From Chlorophyllum brunneum (Eukaryota > Basidiomycota > Agaricomycetes > Agaricales > Agaricaceae): a DNA stretch of 64,000 bases. Location: contig OY756145.1 in NCBI GenBank assembly GCA_963576785.1, forward strand, positions 2,356,001-2,420,000, given 5' to 3'. Under the pieces are notes generated by a model. It was not told where the DNA came from and made no database searches. It was given only the letters and a program-made list of their open reading frames with translations. Each line of letters begins with the position of its first letter. Positions within the stretch are counted from its first letter, which is position 1. A program made the translations under genes and the position numbers. This document shows positions 22,683-33,895 of this stretch, piece by piece.

Positions 22683-24277
22683 TTAGATCCCACCGTAAGC
22701 GTCCTTCGGATCATAAAGGGTTGTGAATGCACTGGTGCCAGAAAGCGGACGTGAAGGAAGTGCCTTGTCCGCCGACAATGATGCGGGTGCGGGCGGAGAT
22801 GTGGCTGCGGAGGCATTTGCGGACGTTGAGGGTTGAGGGGCAGAGGCAGCAGCGTTTCTGGGATTGCCAGAGGAAATAGCCGCTGATGTAGCGGGTTTGG
22901 ACTTGACATCCGCTTTATAATTTCCAAAACTACCGCTCGATTCATATGCCGGAGGAGGGGCATCTCCATCCCCTGTTGACGTTCTGTTGTGGTTGGTATT
23001 GGAGGTGGACTGAGTAATCTCAAGGGTCGTCGAGGCGGATGAAGCACTGGAAGAGTAGTGTGCTGGCGCTGCCGATTCAGAAACTGGAGAGGGCAAGGGA
23101 GCGAAAGGATTTGGCAAGACAGCTATGCTTTCTTGCCCAGAAGCCAAAGAATCCGGTCTCTGGATTTGGGGAGGTACCGCAGAAGGTGAAGGATACGCGC
23201 CATACTGTTGGGCAACGTAATGGGGTTGGGGAGGGTAATGGGGCTGTGGTGGATAACCGTGAGCACCGCCGTACCCATACGCACTAGGTGGGGGAGGGTA
23301 TTGGCCGTAAGGAGACTGAGCGCCATAGGGGCCGGGATATGCTGCACCGTAAGGAGTCTGGGCGCCATGTGGGACACCATACCGTGTCTGTTCTGCTCCG
23401 TAATGACCGGTCGCTGGAGAAGGATATTGATTTGGCGGAGGGGTAGGTGTATTCTGGACGTGTTGCTCAATCATGGTTGGCGGTCGGGGTTTTCCACGTT
23501 TTTCCGTGGGATCTTCTAAGAGGACCGCGGATTGGCGGAATTTAGCGGCATTGAAAGCTTCAGAATGTCGCTCCTTTCTCTCTCGCGCACGCCGCTGGGG
23601 AAAGAAAGGGTCAGGAAAGAAAGGGATCAAAGGTGAGCAGGTTATACCAGGAACAAAAATAAGGCAGCTCCGATAAGGCCAAGGGCAACGAAGCCACCAA
23701 TGATGCCTCCGACGACTGCTCCGGTACTAACACCACCAGAGGAAGCTGGTGGTGAACTTGGGGTAGAGCTGGCGGAGGATGTCACACTTGTTGGCTTTGC
23801 CGATGATGAGGGCAAGGTTCGACTGGTCGTGGGAACCACGGTGCTCGAACTTGTCTGGACAGGGAGCGAGCTGGTCTTTGGAGAAGTCAGCCATTGAGGA
23901 TTCTGAGAGTATGAAAGTAAAACAAAACTAACGGTGGTGGGTGGTAAAACCACAGGAGCTACGCTGGAGAGCACACTATGAACAGGTGGTAACACGGCAG
24001 TTGGAACGGCAGTAGTATGACGCGCCGGGGTTGCGGTTGGGTTCACTGGTTTGGTTGTCGGTCGAACGACTGGAGGCTTTACTGTTGGTTTTCTAACTGG
24101 TGTCGTAGGATGTGCGACAGCTACAGGACCAGTGAGTCCAGTTGAAGCACGATGAAGAGTCCTGTGCTTACGGTGCTTGACTGTTGCGGCGGCTGTTGTG
24201 GCTGCGCGGCCGGCCAGGTTTCGCTCGATTTCTTCGCGGCGATGCGGGATGACATGACGATGCTTTTTGGAGGTCAT
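22683..24277 (-). CDS. YGGI-tailed single-span membrane protein, copy 3
   Basis: Several exons from ATG at 24277 (MTSKKHRHVIPHRREEIERN, basic and without a signal peptide) to TAA at 22683; about 515 residues. A Thr/Pro/Val-rich region follows, then the helix (SSGGVSTGAVVGGIIGGFVA, then LGLIGAALFLFLV). After the intron come the basic block RRARERKER and FNAAKFRQSAVLLEDPTE with TMIEQHVQ, matching copy 2 (FRRSAVMLQDP, SMMEQ). The tail has Pro/Tyr/Gly repeats (YGAQSPYGQYPPPP), a PPxY motif (APPPAYESS) and ends in DPKDAYGGI. Shared order of parts with copies 1 and 2 shows common ancestry. The PPxY suggests control by a WW-domain ubiquitin ligase. Function is unknown. Confidence 0.8.
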
Positions 24278-25072
24278 AGGAAATAAAGGTTGATGGTCTG
24301 ATCAACCAGGAGGGTAGAGAAACCCGGAAGACAATCGAAAGGGGATTGTTGATATAAAAGATCGTTTTAAAAAAGGATTGGAAGTGGCGATTGCCTTGGG
24401 CAGGAGGAGCACTGGCGCTGGACAAAGAATAATGTGTGGTGGGATAGACAGCAAGGCGCCTGCAACGACCAGGACCAGAACATAACAGATCACGAGTTGT
24501 CGCCATCATTTTTCAATTTCCACTAAATGCCAAGCGAATTGAGACCATAGTTACCAAATCAATTGTTGACAAAATCCAGTGAGTTATCCCTTTCAAAGTT
24601 CATTAATCATTCCGGTGCCTACACAGAGAGAGGAAGAGAGAAAGGACGCGTCTGTGGGGTTTCACCCTCAGTGAGGGCGTGAGGAGTACGCGCAGGACTC
24701 GTTTCCAGCCTGTGATGGTTCCATGAGTGATTTGATTTCGGCAATAGTGCAGGGAGGGAGGTGCCGATGCTGGGATAAGTATGTTTTTCCCGTAACAATA
24801 ATATAATTGACCCAGGAAATGCGGATGACGCCGGAATCAGGGCACCTAGCGACCAATTGGGGGGAGCACATGTTCCTAACGGTAAGCGAGACCCCCAGAC
24901 GATTCGTCCACAAAGCCTTGCCTTCGTAGACTCAGAGTCGACAAGGCGGACGAGAGGGCTCGGAGGAAGGAGGATTGAGCAGCGTGATTTCGGATCATGC
25001 TATTTTCTATCAAAGCGCTCAAACTACGCATTCACACACTCCTCTCTGTCTTGCACCTTAACTCCTGATTTC
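24278..25072. other. Divergent promoter region
   Basis: About 0.8 kb between the starts of YGGI copy 3 and the thioesterase gene. No supported coding sequence. Confidence 0.5.
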
Positions 25073-26057
25073 ATGGTCATCTTGCGGCGGCTCCCTGTGT
25101 CACGCTCGTTATTAAAAATCATATCCTGTCGTTCTAAAACGACCTCCATCTCCGTGCGTAGCAGCTCTTGGGGGCTTTGATCTCTTCTCAGATAGCTTGA
25201 ACGTTCAAACGTTCAGGAGCTTCAGGCTGCATTTCGTGACCCGTCGTCACCGTACTATATACCCCCTGGTGCCCAAGGACCAGAAGCACCTGATTCTCCA
25301 TCACATACCTATGGTTTCAATCATGCGGCGATTAACTCCCCGGATCCCCTTGCCAAGGCGCGCCAAAAGCTGATGAAGGAAGGGTTCGACCCGCAGTCGT
25401 TCTGGGAGCAGCGGATCGCCTGGGGAGATCAAGATGCATTCCAGTGAGCTTCTATTGCTATTATTCTGCGAATTTACTGACACGCGTCAGACATGTTAAT
25501 AATATTCGATATGGTACGTTACCCAGTCTGTAAAGACGAGTAGCCTAAGCTTGATGGATGTTACCACACTAGCACGATTCTTTGAGTCGGTAGGCTCATT
25601 TTCCGTGAAGTTGATAACGTCAGTTGTTGACCAAATTTCGAAGGCCCGTATCACCTGGATGACTTCATTGGGACATGAGTTGGGAGGCCCCGAAAGGGCG
25701 GAAGCCATGCTTAAAGCCCAAGGGGTTTCGCTTATCCTGAAATCGATTGAGGTCAAGTTCAGGCGACCAGTGACTTATCCCGATACAGTATGTTTTTTAT
25801 CATTGTTCACAAAATATCAAGCGCTGAGGGAACAACAATAGCTTCTCATTGGCTATAAGCCTGTTCCACGCCCACCAGGGTGTACAACAGACAATGCCGC
25901 ATTTGAAGTGACAGCATCGGCCTATTCCATCGCGCAAGAGGCCTTTGTGGCGCATTCTCGAGAAGCCTTAGTCTGGTATGATTACAACCGTCTCAAGAAA
26001 TGTGACCCTGGGGAGCGAGCGAGAGAGGTAGTCTTCGGGAGGGCAAAAACAATATAG
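25073..26057 (+). CDS. Hotdog-fold thioesterase-like protein (4HBT type), probably mitochondrial
   Basis: Six exons from ATG at 25073 to TAG at 26055-26057, about 265 residues. The N terminus (MVILRRLPVSRSLLKIISCR) is basic and amphipathic like a mitochondrial presequence. LERSNVQELQAAFRDP follows. The hotdog core reads AWGDQDAFQHVNNIRYARFF across two introns, the Asp/His/Asn/Tyr arrangement of the DxDxxxHVNNxxY motif of acyl-CoA thioesterases. Then come LKSIEVKFRRPVTYPDT and AREALVWYD-like strands. Members hydrolyse acyl thioesters; the acyl group here is unknown. It lies about 1.6 kb upstream of, and on the same strand as, the NRPS-like gene, so a role in acyl supply or release is possible but unproven. 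Confidence 0.78.
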
Positions 26058-27697
26058 TTTGTCTCCTGAATTCACCTTACGAGTGTCTGGGCCCCATTGT
26101 AATAGACGTCGGATGCTAGCGAACAGAAGAGGCTTTGGCCGCCTCGAGGGATACGTGGGTACTTTGAAGATGATTCTTCCTTCTACCAACACTGCGGACT
26201 TGAATAGATAGAACATCTCGATGTTCTACTCTATAGGAGATAATACTCGGGCACCCGATAATACCTAACATCGCCATAGCAGCTCCACTTTGGTCTATTG
26301 TTAAATCGGGGTCAAAACGCAAGGGGTCGACACTAGCCATGGATGATAAGGAGGTGCATGTGGAAAGTGGAGTCGGAGATGAGAAAGTGCTGGGCGTCTC
26401 CTAAACGAAGCGGATTTGCGCCAACTTCACATTCGTAGTTCATTGGATAGGGTTCTGTGAAGTACGAATGAAACGGAGGTGTGGCGGGCATGAGTTAAGC
26501 GAACAGAGGGGCGTGCAAGTCACTAATATACGTGTGATCCATATCCTATCTGTCGCCCGACCTTTGCTGTTGGCTAGACTACGTTGCTCCCATATCACCT
26601 GCCGATGGACTGCAAAGAAAATGCTGCGCAATGTGGGCCTTGGATCCTTGTGGGCATAAATTATAACCACTACCTACCGGCTAGAAGCATAGTTTGAGTG
26701 TGGAAATAAAGCGGGTTTGTCCACATCTCACCGAGCCAAGGAAAGCGGGGTAATGAAATTATGGCCACGCCTTCGGCTCAAAGCGGATACGAACGGCGAA
26801 GCTACCTCGATGATTGGCGAGGCGTTGAGTTTCACTAGTTGGCTGTTTAAAGACAGCTTCGAACATATACATGAGTGATAAAAGACGGGACGACCAATAA
26901 TATACTGGTATTTAACCAAAATATGGTCTTCAATGTGTTCAATGCTCAGAATACTAGCCCGCTTTCCTCAACGTAATATGCCAATGCTAGGGATGATTGC
27001 CAATATTAGACGAAGAAGATATCGACCTGAAAGCATGACACATGCAAATATTTGCTCCTAGTATTGTGACTAGTGACTTCATTCTTCTCTTCGAGCCGCG
27101 GTGTTGCTATGTTGCCGGATTCAGCAAGCCGCTCCCAAAACATATCTGATATACGCAAGGATTTACGTGGACTTCATTCCGAAATGGCTAGGCTACAATA
27201 ATGACTTCGAGGAGTTGTCTGCTCGGTGTTTTCGACAGTGACGTGCTCGTGCCCGTTAGCTCCTGGTTCAAGATCCTTGAAACTTTGGTATCTCGTGCAA
27301 AACACTGGCCCCTCTTGTTTGATCTACCGGGTTCTTAGGTATTCTCGGGAATTTCTCTGCCTGGAACGGGTTTCCGGCTCTCGCGACTATGGTCGGGCGC
27401 CAATACGTACACTAGAAGACTAGTTTCTTTCACTCCATCGCGGCCGTAATATTCGATGCGCACGCTATTCTTGACGTGAAGTTTTGTAGGGTTTCAGTCT
27501 TGGCTTCCTTGCCTGTCTATCGATCGTGTCGTCAACTAAAACAAACATCTGAGATCCATTGCCAAACTTGACCATGCGTCCAGTTCCTTTTATTCTGGCG
27601 GACGCACAACCGCGTTAACTTGTCTTCTGGTTCAACCCCATACTATCCTCCCCTGTACTCCTTGCCCGCCGAAGAGGTACCAGCTTGGTCTTGCGCC
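26058..27697. other. Intergenic region upstream of the NRPS-like gene
   Basis: About 1.6 kb. One minus-strand frame at 26116-26340 begins MASVDPLRFDPDLTID, which faintly recalls the start of basidiomycete DUF6534-type membrane proteins, but no continuation is found. Otherwise nothing supported. Confidence 0.45.
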
Positions 27698-30600
27698 ATG
27701 TCTGTCCCTCTGTCCTTGCTGCGTGCTCCAGTCCTTCCGAAAGGTATTCCATTGGGTCGCTGGATAGCTGACCGACTCGCAGATTCATCGCGAATCACCT
27801 CGCTCTTGGATTGTCTTTGTCCTACCTCAAACCCCGCAATATTCTCCCCAGATGCCTCACAGCGAGTTCTCACACATGAGCAGTTGCGCGCATTTATCTC
27901 GACTTTCGTGCTACCCCATTCTCCAGCGCATATATCCATAGGGCCCAACGACCGAGTTCTCGTCGCGCTCCCCAATGGTCCACTTAATGCAGTTGCAATG
28001 CTTTCAGTGGCGTGCTATCACACGTGTGCCCCTGTGAATGCTTCATGCACATCGAGCGAGCTTAGGGACGACGCAATTAGGCTAGGCGCAAAGCTGATTC
28101 TCGCTTCGAAGGATTCGGTGGAACGCCTTGGGTTGGGGTCCTTACAGGAGGAGCTAGGATGTGATGTTATCCTCGCCGAGCCACGCTCTGACGGACCATC
28201 CGGACTATTCAACATGACCTGTCTAAACAAGCAGACTATTTTCCCCCGCCGACCTTCAAGACCTCACGAACTCGATGATTTGTCCCTCGTTCTCCAAACT
28301 TCTGGAACCAGCGGGAAGAAGAAGGTAGTCCCATACTCTCTTCGTGCATTGGTCGTCGGAGCATGGGCCGTTGTTCAGTCTTGGGCCTTGAGGGAAGACG
28401 ACGTGAACCGTAAGCCTTATTTTTGAGCTCCTACAATGCAAGCTAATGCGCATTTAGTGAACATGATGCCTCTCTTCCACGTTGGCGGTTTCGTACGAAG
28501 CTTATGTGCACCTGTTCTCTCCGGAGGTAGCACCATCATGTGTAGTGGCTTTGATGCCGTTGCATTTTGGAACGTGGCCATTCAGTTCGGAGCTACTTGG
28601 TAAGAAGTCATGGTCGTCGGCGCGAGATGAACTACTGAGTTCCTAATTAGGTACTACGGCGCGCCTACTGTCCATCACGCTATCTTGTCATCTCGCCCCG
28701 CCAATATCAATGCTACAAAAGACTCTCGTATGCGCATGATCTGCAATGCAGCGGGTGGGCTATTACCCTCTTTGGCTTTGGAAATGAAGCAGGTATTCGG
28801 GAACGCGGTCATCCTTCCGTCGTACGGCATGACAGAGTGCGTCAATTATTCAAAAACTCGTGTATCTCCGCGATGGACTTAGAGCGCTGTACTCCCTATA
28901 GATGTATGCCGATAGCTTCTCCGCCGCAAGACTATCGTCTGGAACGTCCTGGTTGTTCGGGTGTTGCTTGTGGTCCAGAAGTCTCTATACGTGATCCCTC
29001 CAACATCGAACGTGAACTACTCCAAGGACGAACAGGCGCCGTTGCCGTCCGGGGTTTCCCAACGTTTTCCGGCTATGAGGTTTCCTCTGATAGGAATGTC
29101 CCTTTGGATACATCGTGCTTCTCGTCCGAAGGCTGGTTTGATACAGGTGATATGGGTTACATGGACGCTGACGGGTATGTTCTATTCTTGGAATGAGATA
29201 TTCTGAGCAACAGCTGGCAATAGATACCTATACATAACGGGTCGATCGAAGGAGATCATTAACAAGGGTGGCGAGGTCATATCTCCATTTGAGATCGAGG
29301 AAGCCATCATCACCGCGGTCAAGGATCGTGTTAAGGTTCGTTGCTTCCTATTCATGCACTCGTCATCACACTGACTATATGTGTAGAGTACATTGGCGTT
29401 CGCCATAGAACACGACGTCTTACAGGAAGCGATCGGTGTCGTAATCGTTTGCTCGCCTGGTAAACCTCGGATTGGCCTCCATCAGTTACAAGATAACCTT
29501 CGGTAAGTGCATCGTCTTTGGCTCAAGAACGTGATATAACTATGCCAACAGGGATCACCTTCACCCGTCTAAATGGCCCACAGTGATTATTTACATGGAT
29601 GATCTTCCAAAAAATATGTGAGTCCTCGACACTTGTGTATTGTAAACAGTCCCAACTATTGAACTCCGTCACTAGCACCGGCAAAGCTGTCCGCATTAAA
29701 CTAGCGAAACGGCTTGGTCTTCCACAATTTCATGACGGAATTCCGGTAAACCAGCGTCATTTCGAAGCACAGGCTCCGTCACCTCGTGCATCCCTATCCG
29801 ACTCGATCACTTGTTCCCGCGTTTCAATGTCTCCCAAAGGGATGGAGTTACTCCTCGGACGCATGGAGGAAGTCAAGGATTTCGTCCTCAATATATGCTC
29901 GGACGGATCTGCTGAATTGTATTTGAGTATTGATCCCAAATGTCTGTTGAATTCAGAGGCTTTCAAAGCCATAATTTCGCAGGAGATCGACGGTTATATG
30001 GTCCCCGATACCGTTTACCTACTCCACGGTTCCCTTGCACGATACAAAACTGGCGAAGCGAACTTCCAGGAAGCTCGAAGAAATTCCGCCCAGTTCACCT
30101 CCGCCTCCATGTCAAAAACTGAAATTCGCGTTCGAGACCTCGTGGCTGAGATTCTTTCATTGGACCCTGCCAATGTCACAGCCCAATCCGACTTCTTTCT
30201 CATCGGTGGCAACTCTCTGCTTCTCGGGAAGCTGGCGTATCATATCCGTAAAGAAACGGGCGCACAGGTTGGGGTTTCGTCCCTCTTTAACAACAGCACT
30301 ATCGCGGGGATGGCAGTCCTTGTAGACACTGATGCTCCGAAGGGCTCGTTCATCTCGGTCGACGAGAAAGATGAACGACACCGCCACTCTGCTGCAACGT
30401 CCATGACGGCCTTCGGATTCGAATATGACTACGACCAGGAATATCAAGTCTTTGAGAAGGCCAAGGCACGCGGTCAGAATCACCCCCTCTGTTTGATCAC
30501 TCAGGCGATCCCTGTCTTGTTCTTCTACCCACTGAAGGCTGCGCTGACTTGTAAGTGGACGGCATACCTCCTGAATTGTGTCTCAAAGCTTTCCTCTCAG

Positions 30601-33414
30601 GGTCACTCCTACTGTTTACTCTTTCCTATATTGCACAATTCCTCAACGGAGACTTCTGGATTAAGTTGGGCACGCTCTTGGCAGCTATCGTTGCGTCAAG
30701 AGCAGCGGTCAGAATCGTCGCTCCAATGATCGCGATACTGTTCAAGTGGATTGTGGTCGGGAGATATAGGTCAGGGACATATCGCATGTAGGTTAATTAT
30801 CCGGGTCTTAGTGACGTGCATTCATCGATCCCGCAGGTGGTCTGTCTACTACCTCCGATGTTGGCTAGTAGATCAAAGTGTCAGGTTTGTCTTTCACTCT
30901 TCAGCGACTTCCAACGTCCGTCTAAATGCTTACAGGTCTGCCGGAAAAGGCCTTTTCGCTCTTCACCCTTCGTTGACCATCATCTATTATCGCCTACTTG
31001 GCGCCAAGATCGGCAAGAACGTGACCATCGATTCCAAAGCCAAGCTCGGGGAATACGATATGCTAACCCTTCATGATGGGTGTCGTATTGATAAGTCGCA
31101 CATCAGGGGCTTCTGCGTTGAGCGAGAGGGGTATTTCCGCTTGGAGCCTATTACTATTGGGAAATGTGCCGTCATTAATACCTTCACAGCTATCTCTCCC
31201 GGGGCCATCATTTCCGACAGTGCCGTGTATGGCCCTCACGCATCTTCCCATGACCCCCCATCATTGAAGTCGTACGCCGCATATAACCGTACATTGTCCC
31301 CAGGACCTCACTGGGCTCTTCAAGTCTTGGTTGCGTGGCCGCTCATATTTTTGGTCGTAGCAATATCTCGTAAGTACTACCCCACGCGAAGCGATGACGA
31401 ACCTCACCTATCTTAGATATTCCTTGGATGTTCTGTCTCTGGCTCATGATCGAAGAGGTGCAGGTTACAAACCCCGGCTTGAACGCTCTTGAAGCAGTTA
31501 TCTGGTGGTTCGCTGATCCGCGCCGTATTGCGTATCATACGTTGTCTCGCGTTGTTCGTGCCATCGGCACCCCTGTGGTTCAATTAATTCTCGGAATTGC
31601 GCTCAAGCGTCTCATGGGACTCAACAGGGAGTGTCCGGCGGAAGAATACACTCAGATGATCCTCCTGCGGCGTTACATCAACTCGAGCATCCTCTCGCAC
31701 GAGACCTTACATAGTGCGTTCTCCATCCTCGGTGCTCACTACGAGTGTGTTTCTGTAAGTGTTCCATTCAAACGACATTCCGAAATCGGGGACTGAATCT
31801 CCTGATCATAGATTGCATACCGCGCCATGGGAGCGAAGATTGGGAAGCGCATCTACTGGCCTGGTTCCGGAATCGTTTGTCAGGACCCCGAACTTCTCGA
31901 AATTGGAGATGATGTTGTGTTTGGGTCACGCTCAGAGATCCTCACGAACGATCGATTGGGAACCAAGAAAGTGGTTATCGGAAGTGGAGGTAACGGAATT
32001 CATGATGGGTCTTTCCTAGTCTGACTCTTTTCAGCGATGATCGCAGATCGCGTGGTTTTGCTCCCAGGATGCCAGGTTGGTCGACGGACAGTAATGGGCT
32101 CAGGTGCTCTCGGAAAACGAGATACCGTCTACGAAGATGGTTCAACATGGATGGGATGTGGTGAGCATTTTCTGGATCACCATACTCGTGCCTGACCTTT
32201 GACCAAGAAAATGGCGATGCAATCTGCTTTGGGAGGAACGACAAGGATTTCGCGGAGAAGGATGTCACCTCTACACCCTTTGGCCGTGCGTTTTACGAAG
32301 GAAAAGCTAACTACTGGGTATTCCCATATTGGTTCATCCTGGCAACAAACATGACCATTACCGCTGTCTCCGCCGCTTACTGGTCAATAAGCCCTGTTGC
32401 TGCCGCCCAACTTCTGCGACATATTCACATGCAGCTCAACCACACCGGTCTTTTCGAGCCGACCTGGTATCGACTGGGTGTTTTGTACATCCTCATCGCC
32501 ATCTGCTTCATCATCGTACTCAACTTTCAGGCCGCCGTCGCTGTCTTTTGGGCGATCGCAACCAAGTGGCTTGTTATTGGTGAGCGTCACCAGGGACGGT
32601 ATGAATGGGACAAGAGCGACTACTGTCAGCGATGGCAACTGCACCTTTCGTTGTGTCGTCTTCTGTACAAAGGTTATGGTACAGGAGGCATCCTGGGTCA
32701 TCTGAATGGTTCTGCATATATCGTCTGGTTCTATCGTGCTCTTGGTGCGACTATCGGGAAGAACTGTGCGCTTTTCGCTGGAGGTATCAGTGGTCTGATG
32801 ACCGAGCCTGATCTTGTTGAGGTGAGCCAACTTTGCTTCTTCCGCTGGAATCGTAAGTCGTGACTATCGCTTCAGATCGGACACGACGTTAGCCTGGACG
32901 ACTGTTCAGTTGTGGCGCATATCAATTCGAGGGGAATATTCGCACTGAACCATCTCAAAATCGGCAACGGATGCGCTCTGCGCTCAGGCTCGCGGTTACT
33001 CTCAGGGGCTTCGATGGAGGACAAGAGTATGCTCTGCGAGCACACACTCCTCGTCTCTGGTGATATTGCGGAATCCGGATACGTCTATGCTGGCTGGCCC
33101 GCACAACGACAAAAAGAGGAGGGTGTTGAAGAACCATCGACTTCGCCAGGTGCCCAGCTCATTTGTCCTCTGTGTCGCCAATTCCCACAACAGGGAGTGG
33201 TGACGGCCTGCGGGCATCTGTTCTGTGACCGGTACGAGCGACAGTTTATCCTGTATCTACTGTACACTAACCCTTCCCTCGTGTCAGATGCATCAACCAG
33301 GTAATCACAAACCAACGCCGTTGCCCCGTATGTCGTGTTCCATCTTCCAGCACTCAATTGCGCCAAGTTCGCCCTTCATTCGCGATCAGTGATCGCAGCC
33401 ACGACGGCCATTGA
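27698..33414 (+). CDS. Pls/PosA-like NRPS (A-T-TM-triple beta-helix) fused to a RING finger
   Basis: About 17 exons give roughly 1,690 residues from ATG 27698. Adenylation domain (about 1-540): TSGTSGKKKVVP, MMPLFHVGG, PSYGMTE, GWFDTGDMGYMDADG, YLYITGRSKEIINKGGE and STGKAVR. Carrier domain near 715: FFLIGGNSLLLGK (phosphopantetheine Ser). Several membrane helices follow, then three hexapeptide beta-helix modules (IIYYRLLGAKIGKNVTID; AYRAMGAKIGKRIYW; WFYRALGATIGKNCALF) separated by further helices. This is the Pls/PosA plan, exemplified by bacterial epsilon-poly-L-lysine synthetase, where the enzyme activates one substrate and joins it at the membrane without classical condensation domains. 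After VYAGWPAQRQKEEG the same exon continues into CPLC-x11-CGH-LF-CDRC-x10-CPVC, a complete C3HC4 RING, ending at TGA 33412-33414. The adenylation substrate cannot be read by eye. Confidence 0.85.
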
Positions 33415-33895
33415 CCACCTCAGGTGCCGTCTACCTGCTCATAAGTGATAACGTGTATTCGTGCGTTTCGAGCTATGCCATTGTACCACCAGAAACATAC
33501 ATCCTATTACTTGCATTGCCACTCTTTTCTTTTCAACCATCTCTACGCTGGCTATATGCGAAGCTTGCTGCTTTGCCTCTTTTCCTTCAGAATCTCGAGA
33601 TTATCCATTTCCTATCATTATCTCCACACACTTGTTTCGTAGCGGATCGAACAGTTTCTTCTCTAGGTAACTATCAAGCAAATTTCATTAGATTCAAAAC
33701 ACCGACTAGCTCTCAAATGTAGATCTATATATTACCTCCTACGAATTTCCATGACAGACTTCACAAACATGATACGCTATATAAAACTGTGGTGGGTGAT
33801 ATAGGAACGCGTGCATGTGGAAATGAAAGTTATCAGTATAATGCATTACGATATATGTGAAGGGACCCTCGCAGGGTCCGGACTGATATATTGAG
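33415..33895. other. Convergent intergenic region
   Basis: Shared 3' region of the NRPS-like gene and the F-box gene. It is T-rich and has no supported coding sequence. Confidence 0.5.

Noticed and set aside
26116..26340. Minus-strand frame starting MASVDPLRFDPDLTID
   Set aside because: It resembles the start of a DUF6534-type membrane protein, but no following helices could be assembled, and continuation would overlap the thioesterase gene.
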